From the NCBI RefSeq assembly GCF_902859895.1, contig NZ_CADIKM010000006.1:1-64000 (forward strand): a stretch of DNA of 64,000 bases, given 5' to 3'. The notes beneath the pieces are model-generated. The model was given only the letters and a program-made list of their open reading frames with translations. It was not told the DNA's origin and did not search any database. This stretch comes from Pararobbsia alpina (GTDB taxonomy: Bacteria > Pseudomonadota > Gammaproteobacteria > Burkholderiales > Burkholderiaceae). The translations under genes were made by a program, and so were the position numbers. Below are positions 35,679-41,975 of the stretch, one piece after another (position 1 is the stretch's first letter; the number at the start of each line of letters is the position of its first letter).

Positions 35679-36520
35679 CCGCCCCACTCACCCCCATCGA
35701 CTGGTCCCGCCCCGAACTCCAGTCCCTCATGGAAGCAAACGCTCGCCGCGAAATCGAGATCAATGTGCTCCGGTCTGCGCTGCAAGAGATCGCCGCGCAA
35801 GATCCTGTCGAGATGGCGCTTGATCCGCAGTGGGCGAAGCGGGTTGCGGGCGCGGCCCTTCCGGCTGAGCCGAGCGGTCATGTCGCGGCCGATGCGCGGC
35901 AGGCGAACAAACAATCCGCCGAACCTATCAAGGGCTGCGCGTTTTGCGGTCGCAAGGAAACAGGCTTCGTGCGCGGCGCACTTTGGCGTGTCGCTTGCTC
36001 GTACTGTGATGCGGAAGGCCCAACCGACAACACGCAAGAGCTAGCCATATATCAATGGAACCGCCGCGTCGCAGTAGAAACGCCGATCGAGCGCACGTGT
36101 ATGAAGTGCGGTCGGTCCACTGACGACCCCACCCAGTTCACCGAGGTGTTTTGCCCGATCATGGCGAACATTGCGCCGACCACCACAGTGCATGCAGAGG
36201 CGATCAGCGATGAGCGGATTCTCCTGGCTGAAAACGTTGCTCGTCACGCAGAAGAATCGAGCGTGTTGGCGGGGAACGTCCTCTGCAAAGCAATCATGGA
36301 TCAATGCGCTAGAACGATCCGTGAATTGATCGGCGCAATCAAAGTCGCCGCCGCAAAGCCGGTCAGCGTGGATGAGCGGGCGCGTAATGTAGCCGTGCTG
36401 GCATCCGACTGGAAGCAGCGTTTCGAAGCCTCTACAGATGAGCCGGCAAGCGCCGAGGACGGCTACTACAACGGCTACTTGGATGCTTTGAATGCGCACG
36501 CCGCTGGGCCAAAGGCATAG
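35675..36520 (+). CDS. phage protein with Lar-like zinc-ribbon domain
   Basis: The 281-residue protein has a central cysteine cluster KGCAFCGRKE ... VACSYCDAEGP ... AIYQWNRR (about 86-132). It matches the pattern of Lar family restriction-alleviation proteins (CPFCG ... C..C...GP ... A...WNRR). Lar proteins change host type I restriction-modification. A second cysteine pair, CMKCGR, follows at about 141-146. The flanking parts are helical and not recognised. It is translationally coupled to the HD gene. Confidence 0.6.
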   Translation: MTAPLTPIDWSRPELQSLMEANARREIEINVLRSALQEIAAQDPVEMALDPQWAKRVAGAALPAEPSGHVAADARQANKQSAEPIKGCAFCGRKETGFVRGALWRVACSYCDAEGPTDNTQELAIYQWNRRVAVETPIERTCMKCGRSTDDPTQFTEVFCPIMANIAPTTTVHAEAISDERILLAENVARHAEESSVLAGNVLCKAIMDQCARTIRELIGAIKVAAAKPVSVDERARNVAVLASDWKQRFEASTDEPASAEDGYYNGYLDALNAHAAGPKA

Positions 36521-36526
36521 GTGTAA

Positions 36527-36579
36527 GTATGTAGCATCGAATGCTTGATATATAGCATTCGATGCTCTATAGTACATAC
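36527..36579 (+). promoter_or_regulatory. promoter embedded in a large palindrome
   Basis: TTGATA (36545-36550) and TATAGT (36568-36573) are 17 bp apart, a near-ideal sigma70 promoter. They overlap perfect 13-base arms AGCATCGAATGCT (36533-36545) and AGCATTCGATGCT (36554-36566) with eight bases between. Outer arms GTATGTA (36527-36533) and TACATAC (36573-36579) match too. This looks like a repressor-controlled promoter for the genes from 36606 on. The palindrome could also form a strong RNA hairpin. Confidence 0.75.
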
Positions 36580-36605
36580 ATCGACCAGCCACCCGGAGAA
36601 ACAAA

Positions 36606-36752
36606 ATGAACAAGAACCAAATCATCAGCGCGCGCATCTTGGCAGCAGTAGCAAACGGCAAGACGATTGAGCAAGCTTACGATGCAGTGATGGGTGATGG
36701 CGCATACCTGAAGCTGGCCGGCGAGATGTACGACGAACTCCGCGCCAAATGA
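36606..36752 (+). CDS. small phage protein, 48 residues
   Basis: A short helical protein (MNKNQIISARILAAVANGKT...) with GGAGAAAC ahead of the ATG. It follows the palindromic promoter and overlaps the next gene by four bases (ATGA). I recognise no family. The pattern ILAAVANGKTIEQAYDAVMG could be a small helix-turn-helix, but this is only a guess. Confidence 0.6.
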   Translation: MNKNQIISARILAAVANGKTIEQAYDAVMGDGAYLKLAGEMYDELRAK

Positions 36753-37048
36753 ACGAGATGAAGTGCATGGAGTGGTGCCGGGAAGTCCGGCATCGCTTCC
36801 CGCATGACTACCGGACGGCGCAGCATTGCATTGAATGGATTGCGGCCAAGGCAAGCGAGTGGGCCGACAGCGACGACGACCATAAGGCGATACAGGAATG
36901 CCTCGACGCGGCGCATTCCTATATTGCCTCACAGGATGCAAGTCATGAGCAAGACGCAGGACGCCCTCAAGTGGCTGAGCGAGAACCCGGACCGGACGGT
37001 CTACGCGGCGGCCAAGGAATTCAAGGTCGCCTCTTCGACTTTGTATAA
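36749..37048 (+). CDS. small phage protein of unknown function
   Basis: A 99-residue frame starting MNEMKCMEWCREVRHRFPHD, coupled by ATGA to the gene before. The first 65 residues look like a folded helical protein. The last 35 are Gly/Arg-rich and overlap the next gene in another frame by about 100 bases, so they may be a poor tail. I recognise no family. Confidence 0.45.
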   Translation: MNEMKCMEWCREVRHRFPHDYRTAQHCIEWIAAKASEWADSDDDHKAIQECLDAAHSYIASQDASHEQDAGRPQVAEREPGPDGLRGGQGIQGRLFDFV

Positions 37049-37136
37049 GGCCATCAAGCAACGGGACGTTACGCAGGACCAGCGCTGCCCTTGCTGTGGG
37101 CAACTGATCAGGGAAGGAAAACAGGATGGAAGTTAA
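36945..37136 (+). CDS. small helix-turn-helix protein with zinc-knuckle tail
   Basis: A 63-residue protein (MSKTQDALKWLSENPDRTVY...) with a predicted helix-turn-helix (AAAKEFKVASSTLYKAIKQR, about 21-40). A CPCCG cysteine pair lies near the C-terminus. It resembles psq/Hin-type HTH domains used by small phage regulators. It lies in a different frame inside the 3' part of the previous gene and overlaps the next gene by 11 bases. Confidence 0.55.
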   Translation: MSKTQDALKWLSENPDRTVYAAAKEFKVASSTLYKAIKQRDVTQDQRCPCCGQLIREGKQDGS

Positions 37137-37557
37137 ATACGGTGAAGGCGCGACCGAGTTCGGTCCAGGCGTGAGCATCGAAATGACTGGCGATGAGGTC
37201 GCGACAGCGATTGATGCATACCTCGTGGCGCATAGTGTTCATGTCAATGGGCCGCGCACCGTGACTGTCAATGGCGCTCTCTGCCGCGCCGGACGTGTGT
37301 ACGTCGATCCAATTGGCTTTGTGATTGCAGATGGAGAGCGATTCTGTGGCCGCGGTCCTGAGAGGATTGGCACGAGTATAGAGAGCGCTATTCAAAACGT
37401 TGTTGATGCCGTGCACCATAGTATTTCGAACGCATCGAACGGAGTAGCGGTTTTTGAAGCCGGAGAGTTGGAGACGGCGCTGCGAGAATTTGCGGCGGAA
37501 ATACTCAGGGGTGCGGGAGTAGTTGTGAAAGACGCACCGCTAGTACGGGCTGAGTGA
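37126..37557 (+). CDS. phage protein of unknown function
   Basis: The 143-residue product (MEVKYGEGATEFGPGVSIEM...) looks like a soluble alpha/beta protein. It has HVNGPRTVTVNGALCRAGRVY in the middle and an acidic helical C-terminus. GGAAGG precedes the start. I recognise no family. It is followed by the Thg1-like gene after 24 bases. Confidence 0.55.
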   Translation: MEVKYGEGATEFGPGVSIEMTGDEVATAIDAYLVAHSVHVNGPRTVTVNGALCRAGRVYVDPIGFVIADGERFCGRGPERIGTSIESAIQNVVDAVHHSISNASNGVAVFEAGELETALREFAAEILRGAGVVVKDAPLVRAE

Positions 37558-37581
37558 TGCGCTGAGGCGCGAGGAGATGGG

Positions 37582-38421
37582 ATGAGCAAAGAACGTAGCC
37601 GGTTTGACGCCTTGGGCGATCGGGTGAAAGAGTTCGAGATGATGGAAGCAGGCCGCAGGCTGATGCCGGGCTTGCCAGTGATGGTCCGACTGGATGGTCG
37701 CAGCTTTCACACATTCACGCGTGGAATGGCGCGGCCCTTCCACGAGCCGATGTCGCGCGCAATGATTGAGACCGCACGGCATCTAGTGGGAGAGACGCAT
37801 GCCTGTTTCGCCTATACCCAGTCGGACGAGATTTCACTTGGTTACTGGAATGTTTCTCCTGAGAGCGAGATGATGTTCGACGGCAGAATCCAGAAGCTCT
37901 GCTCGGTGCTGGCTGGCCTCGCCACGGCGAAATTCAATCAGGAAGTCGGTCATAGGATGCCAGAGAAAGCCCACCTTCTGCCGGCCTTCGATGCCCGCGT
38001 ATTCAACATGCCGAGCCTAGACGAGATGGTCAACTGCATCCTATTCCGGGCGCTGGACTGCGCCAAGAACTCGATCACAATGGCGGCGTCGGCCTACTAC
38101 AGCCACAAGGATTTACACGCCAAGAACAGTTCCGACAAACACGAGATGCTGCACGTGAAGGGCGTCAACTGGGCGAACTACCCGGCCTTCTTCAAGGACG
38201 GAACGTTTCTGAGGCGCGAACTTGTGGTGAAGGAGTTATCGGCAGAAGAGTTGGCGCGAATTCCCGAAAAGCATCGCCCGGTCGGACCAGTGCAGCGCAG
38301 TCAGGTGGCGGAGGTTGATATGCCACCGTTCGCTAGGATCGCCAACCCCAAGGGAGTGCTGTTCTATGGAGAGGCGCCGGTTGCCAAGTCGGATCGGCTG
38401 ACCGCTATAAGCGCAGGCTGA
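37582..38421 (+). CDS. Thg1-family 3'-5' nucleotidyltransferase (tRNA-His guanylyltransferase-like)
   Basis: The 279-residue protein has the Thg1 hallmarks. The metal-binding VRLDGRSFHTFTRGM lies at about 35-49 (Asp38), and CFAYTQSDEISLGYW at about 75-89 (Asp82, Glu83). A later HEMLHVKGVNWANYPAFFKDGT block matches the family's second half. Thg1 proteins add G to the 5' end of tRNA-His. Bacterial and viral Thg1-like proteins instead repair 5'-truncated tRNAs by templated 3'-5' polymerisation. No second nucleotidyltransferase motif is missing, so it looks active. GAGGAGATGGG precedes the ATG. A DNA ligase gene follows closely. Confidence 0.88.
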   Translation: MSKERSRFDALGDRVKEFEMMEAGRRLMPGLPVMVRLDGRSFHTFTRGMARPFHEPMSRAMIETARHLVGETHACFAYTQSDEISLGYWNVSPESEMMFDGRIQKLCSVLAGLATAKFNQEVGHRMPEKAHLLPAFDARVFNMPSLDEMVNCILFRALDCAKNSITMAASAYYSHKDLHAKNSSDKHEMLHVKGVNWANYPAFFKDGTFLRRELVVKELSAEELARIPEKHRPVGPVQRSQVAEVDMPPFARIANPKGVLFYGEAPVAKSDRLTAISAG

Positions 38422-38447
38422 TGGATCGTCGCCAATAGCGAGAGGAG

Positions 38448-38657
38448 ATGAGTATGATCAAGTACTTCATCAGCTACACGAATGGGCCAAAACCGGGCGA
38501 TCCGGCGGCCGTGACACACGGCGTAGGCCGATGCGACATAACAACGGATGCACCGATCACGAGTTGTGACCGCGTTTTCGACATAGAAAGAGCCATCATC
38601 GAGAGACATGGCTTTGCATGGTGCGTAGTCACAAACTGGCAACGCTTCGAAGAGTAA
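38448..38657 (+). CDS. small phage protein, 69 residues
   Basis: MSMIKYFISYTNGPKPGDPA... to NWQRFEE. The start has GAGGAG directly upstream; a second ATG two codons on is also possible. It overlaps the ligase gene by one base (TAATG). I recognise no family. It lies between Thg1 and ligase, so a shared job is possible. Confidence 0.5.
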   Translation: MSMIKYFISYTNGPKPGDPAAVTHGVGRCDITTDAPITSCDRVFDIERAIIERHGFAWCVVTNWQRFEE

Positions 38658-39316
38658 TGCCCAAAGCACCCGGCATCCCCTTCGCCCGCCCCATTGAAGC
38701 ATCGGACCTGATGATAGCCGCAGCGCACAAGACGCCCTTCTCGGACCCGGAATTCCTGTTCGAGTGGAAATACGACGGCTATCGCTGTCTCGTGCGAAAA
38801 GGCGATCGCATCGAACTGATATCGCGCAATGGCAACTCGCTCAACGCGTCGTTCCCTGACGTCGTAGATGCTGTCGCAGCCGTACCGGGCTCATTCGTAT
38901 GGGATAGCGAGCTGACCGTGGACGATGCCCGGGCCGCGTCCTTTCAGCACTTGCAGACCCGCGCTAGGACGACTCGCAATGCGCGAGCAGCGGCACGCAA
39001 ACACCCGGCGAGGTTCTACGTGTTCGATATGCTAGCAACCACGCGAGATATACGGGGACTTCCGCTGATCGAGCGTAAGCGGTTCCTGCGGGACTCGTTC
39101 GATGACTCGGATGCGCTGGTCTACGCGAGTGGGATTGTCGGGGCTGGCCTAGAAGTCTTCGAGCTCGTCAAGCGGCACGGCTTTGAAGGCATGGTCGCGA
39201 AGAGGTTGCAGTCGACGTATCAGAAAGGTCGGTCGCGCGACTGGCTCAAGATCAAATGGGCCGGGTACGGTCGACAGGGGTTTGGAAGGAGCCTTACGCC
39301 GCCACTGAAACAATAG
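38657..39316 (+). CDS. small ATP-dependent DNA ligase (adenylation domain only)
   Basis: A 219-residue ligase-like protein. Motif I is EWKYDGYR with the adenylated Lys38; RNGNSL, SFVWDSELTV (motif III/IIIa region), GFEGMVAKR (motif IV) and RDWLKIKW (motif V) follow in order. It resembles LigD/LigC adenylation domains. There is little sequence for an OB domain after motif V, so it is shorter than usual. It would seal nicks in DNA, or possibly RNA ends, using ATP. Its end overlaps the convergent lipase gene by 23 bases. Confidence 0.82.
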   Translation: MPKAPGIPFARPIEASDLMIAAAHKTPFSDPEFLFEWKYDGYRCLVRKGDRIELISRNGNSLNASFPDVVDAVAAVPGSFVWDSELTVDDARAASFQHLQTRARTTRNARAAARKHPARFYVFDMLATTRDIRGLPLIERKRFLRDSFDDSDALVYASGIVGAGLEVFELVKRHGFEGMVAKRLQSTYQKGRSRDWLKIKWAGYGRQGFGRSLTPPLKQ

Positions 39317-40031
39317 GCTTGATGTCCAACGCCGCGGCAATTTTCTCACATCGAGCCTGCACCATACCCATGTCGTGATCCGAAAAGCTGCCCGCACCGG
39401 GCCACTGCTTTACTGGAATGACTTCGAAGCCAGCGCTTTGCAGCCAGACGTGATCCTGTTGCGGCCGAGCCTGCCAGCGCGGATCGATCCACGGCCACGC
39501 CGCCCATGAGTCGGCTCCGTTGAGCACGCAGACCATGCCCGCTAGTTCAGCGGCGTACGTCGCGTAGAACTGCGCATCGCAAAACTTGGGCGCTTCAAAG
39601 CTCCACAAGCCGCCGATCTGGTGAGCCGGCAGGAACAGCGGTGTCAGGTGAGTGCGGCTCGCGCCCAAACTGTGCCCGCACACGGAGAAGACCGAGCCGG
39701 CCGGCGCAACCGACAAGGCCCAATCCCACACCTCTTGCATGCCTGATATAACGCCTTCGGTGACGGTTCCGCCTTTAACCGGATGCGGATCAAGAGAGAC
39801 GTCATCGAAGACATCCAGCAGCTTTAGACTGGATGCGCGCGTGCCCGAGATGCTGAGATGCGTTGTACCAGACGGGTCAACCGAGATCACCGCCTGGTTA
39901 TTTGCATCGCTGAAGATGGAGCTCCACACGTCGCCCAGCGCCTCGAAAGCCGCCTTCGACTGCGCGGCATCTTCGATATAGGCGGCGTTGGCCCGCTTGG
40001 CCGCGGCGGCGGTTGCGGACCAGTCAATCAT
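39294..40031 (-). CDS. phage lipase-like alpha/beta hydrolase (class 3 type)
   Basis: The 245-residue protein has the nucleophile elbow CGHSLGASRT with Ser121. Upstream ISGTRASSLKLLDVFDDVSL matches the oxyanion/DVF region of class 3 lipases. A late histidine lies in SFSDHDMGM. No signal peptide is seen. Its start overlaps the upstream lipoprotein gene by ATGA. In this cassette it could attack host membrane lipids at lysis, or modify lipids during lysogeny. Confidence 0.75.
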   Translation of the reverse strand: MIDWSATAAAAKRANAAYIEDAAQSKAAFEALGDVWSSIFSDANNQAVISVDPSGTTHLSISGTRASSLKLLDVFDDVSLDPHPVKGGTVTEGVISGMQEVWDWALSVAPAGSVFSVCGHSLGASRTHLTPLFLPAHQIGGLWSFEAPKFCDAQFYATYAAELAGMVCVLNGADSWAAWPWIDPRWQARPQQDHVWLQSAGFEVIPVKQWPGAGSFSDHDMGMVQARCEKIAAALDIKPIVSVAA

Positions 40032-40342
40032 TTTGCCGCCGACGACGCAGCGACAGGCGCCGATGCAGCGGTCGCTGCGATGGCCTTGTTCACAGCGCAG
40101 AATGCGCCGTTACTCAATGCAACAACGCTGAGCGACGGATCCGCCACCGCGGCGGCAGTGACAACGGCTTGACCGACCGGACACGCTGCATTTACTGACG
40201 CGGCGGTAGTCTGGAGCGCGCCGACTGCGGCGCTATTTACGGTCGCAACATTGGTTGCTGCGGTCTGGATTTGCGCGGCCGAGCATGCGCCGAGAGCGAT
40301 AGACGCGATGAGGCCTGCCGTGAGGCACAGTTTCTTGAACAT
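40028..40342 (-). CDS. phage small lipoprotein 1
   Basis: A 104-residue protein starting MFKKLCLTAGLIASIALGAC, a clear signal peptide with lipobox ALGAC (Cys20). The mature part is Ala/Val-rich. The start at 40342 has GAAGGAAT upstream. It overlaps the lipase gene. It could be an outer-membrane spanin-like or lipase-partner lipoprotein; no family is recognised. Confidence 0.65.
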   Translation of the reverse strand: MFKKLCLTAGLIASIALGACSAAQIQTAATNVATVNSAAVGALQTTAASVNAACPVGQAVVTAAAVADPSLSVVALSNGAFCAVNKAIAATAASAPVAASSAAK

Positions 40343-40365
40343 GGTGATTCCTTCGAGAGGTGGAG

Positions 40366-40488
40366 TTACTGGTAAAAATGGATGGGGATGAAACGACAAT
40401 CCCATGCGGAGACGTGCTCTACGCAGGACGTCGCGCACGCAGACAGACAGAGCACCGCGAGCGCGGCGACGAGGGCTAGGCGCTTCAT
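40366..40488 (-). CDS. phage small lipoprotein 2
   Basis: A 40-residue product MKRLALVAALAVLCLSACAT... with a lipobox LSAC (Cys17), leaving a mature peptide of about 24 residues with two further cysteines. The size and layout resemble the Rz1-type outer-membrane spanin subunit. GAGGCTCC lies upstream. The spanin role is inferred. Confidence 0.5.
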   Translation of the reverse strand: MKRLALVAALAVLCLSACATSCVEHVSAWDCRFIPIHFYQ

Positions 40489-40519
40489 GGGAGCCTCAGG
40501 GATAAAGACTGCGGGGATT

Positions 40520-40726
40520 TCAGAAGCGCACTGTCGCGCCGACCTTGACCGCCACACCCTCGGCGCCCTTGTTCACGGCGAGCGAGAGGCTTGTCGAGCG
40601 ATTCGGCTCTACCAGCAGAACGCAGCAGCCGAGCTCGGCATCCGGGCCGAGGGTGGGCAAAACTTGGGCGTGTTCGACGACCGCGCAGCCAGACAGCAGC
40701 AGTGCCGCGAGTGCGACGCGGATCAC
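40520..40726 (-). CDS. phage small lipoprotein 3
   Basis: A 68-residue product MIRVALAALLLSGCAVVEHA... with a lipobox LLSGC (Cys14). The mature domain of about 55 residues looks beta-rich (CCVLLVEPNRSTSLSLAVNK). It overlaps the membrane-protein gene upstream by ATGA. No family is recognised. Confidence 0.6.
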   Translation of the reverse strand: MIRVALAALLLSGCAVVEHAQVLPTLGPDAELGCCVLLVEPNRSTSLSLAVNKGAEGVAVKVGATVRF

Positions 40727-40941
40727 TGCGCGGGCGTGGCGGGCTGCGTCGCTACCGGCTTCGCCGCACGCGACGCGAGCCAGTTATAGCCGGCATGAAG
40801 TCCCATCACGACTGCGCCGGCGACCAGCCCGGAGAGATTTGCCGGGGGCAAACCATGAAACCCGCTGATGGCCCAGTTGATCGTCGGGACTAGATCGGTC
40901 GCGCTAACCGTGAGACCGCCGCTGATGATTGCTTTGTTCAT
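40723..40941 (-). CDS. small membrane protein, holin-like
   Basis: A 72-residue protein with a likely membrane segment at about 36-56 (LSGLVAGAVVMGLHAGYNWL) and a second weak one near residues 12-28. A short Pro/Ala tail follows. Its size and its place before lipoprotein genes suggest a holin or antiholin. GGAGCATC lies upstream. Confidence 0.5.
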   Translation of the reverse strand: MNKAIISGGLTVSATDLVPTINWAISGFHGLPPANLSGLVAGAVVMGLHAGYNWLASRAAKPVATQPATPAQ

Positions 40942-40949
40942 AGATGCTC

Positions 40950-41582
40950 CTATGCGGGTTGGTGAGTCGATGCTCGGACCTTCGACGCTGCCAGATGCTC
41001 GGCCAGCAGCTCGGCCTGGAAGCGCGCTACGGCATCCGGATCTGTGAAGACAGACTGGGTGTTGTTCTGCGCCTTGTAGCCAACGCCACCGGGGGCGCCC
41101 TTGACGACGAACGTGCCCTCGCCTGACGCACTCCAGTTGGTCGAGCCCTCCGCGCCGACCTTGCCATCTGCCACGAATCCCTTGGTATGGCTGATCTGGT
41201 GCGTCGAGGACTGCCCGATCACGAAGTGCGTCGAGAAGCCGATCGGGTCTTGCGCAGCATCCGAGGCGAGCAGCTTTCTTTCGTGCACGCCGCCGGCCTG
41301 CGACTTGTCGAGCGTGATGACGCAGGTAATCGACGGGTCGTGAACGATCTTCATGATCAGCTCGTTGAGCTCGTCGTCGTCATACCCGAACATGTTCAAG
41401 TAGAGCGAGACGGTCACGCGCGACAGGATGTGTTTGAGGATGTCGTGCACATCGTCGCGGCCGACGTAGTACAAGTGGAAGTCCTTCGACGCGTTGGGCG
41501 AATAGGCGCCCTCCTTCGTGTACGGAGCAAGCTCGAGAAGGTCGAAGGTCTGAAGCGTCGGAGAAAGGATTTTTGTTCTCAT
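40950..41582 (-). CDS. phospholipase D-family protein with one HKD motif
   Basis: The 210-residue protein has SHTKGFVADGKVGAEGSTNWS, an HxK(x)4D motif (His132, Lys134, Asp139) with the GSTN follow-on. Only one HKD is present, as in Nuc-type endonucleases, which pair as dimers. It could cut phosphodiester bonds in nucleic acid or lipid. No signal peptide is seen. It starts just after a terminator and leads the lipase-lipoprotein cassette. Confidence 0.75.
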   Translation of the reverse strand: MRTKILSPTLQTFDLLELAPYTKEGAYSPNASKDFHLYYVGRDDVHDILKHILSRVTVSLYLNMFGYDDDELNELIMKIVHDPSITCVITLDKSQAGGVHERKLLASDAAQDPIGFSTHFVIGQSSTHQISHTKGFVADGKVGAEGSTNWSASGEGTFVVKGAPGGVGYKAQNNTQSVFTDPDAVARFQAELLAEHLAASKVRASTHQPA

Positions 41583-41593
41583 GGCCTTGAACG

Positions 41594-41614
41594 AAAAAAC
41601 CCGCCCGAAGGCGG
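41594..41614 (-). terminator. intrinsic terminator after fibre genes
   Basis: On the minus strand CCGCC-TTCG-GGCGG is followed by a G-G-G-T6 run. It separates the fibre genes from the PLD cassette, so the cassette needs its own promoter or readthrough. Confidence 0.8.
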
Positions 41615-41634
41615 CATGTTTGAGTGATTGGAGA

Positions 41635-41967
41635 TCAGCGCTGCTGGCAGACGATCTGCATAGAGCGCGTATCGGTGCGCCCTTGATTCGTGGTGAACTC
41701 GAAATGCACGTTGTAGGTCGCGCCGAGTGTCCCGCCCGAAAGCCAGGCGACTAGCAAGCTCGCCGGCACGCCGTTCGAATTGGCATTGATGCTGCTATTC
41801 AGCACGCTAATCCCGTCGTCTGCCGTGACGACGAGATTCGTTACTTGCTCCCCCACTGCGAGCCACGGCTTGATGAGTTGCGTCGCGGATGGGCTGAGAT
41901 CGAACCCGTAATCAAGGTCGGCGCTCGGGTCTTTGGGAATGACCGGGATGTTCACTGGGTAGGCCAT
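41635..41967 (-). CDS. phage fibre-associated protein
   Basis: A 110-residue protein (MAYPVNIPVIPKDPSADLDY...) that looks like a beta-sandwich or Ig-like domain. The VNFHVEFTTNQGRTDTRSM-like end (VHFEFTTNQGRTDTRSMQIV) is typical of phage decoration or fibre-attached domains. It lies eight bases after the repeat fibre gene, in one transcript with it. Exact function unknown. Confidence 0.6.
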   Translation of the reverse strand: MAYPVNIPVIPKDPSADLDYGFDLSPSATQLIKPWLAVGEQVTNLVVTADDGISVLNSSINANSNGVPASLLVAWLSGGTLGATYNVHFEFTTNQGRTDTRSMQIVCQQR

Positions 41968-41975
41968 GAAAATTC

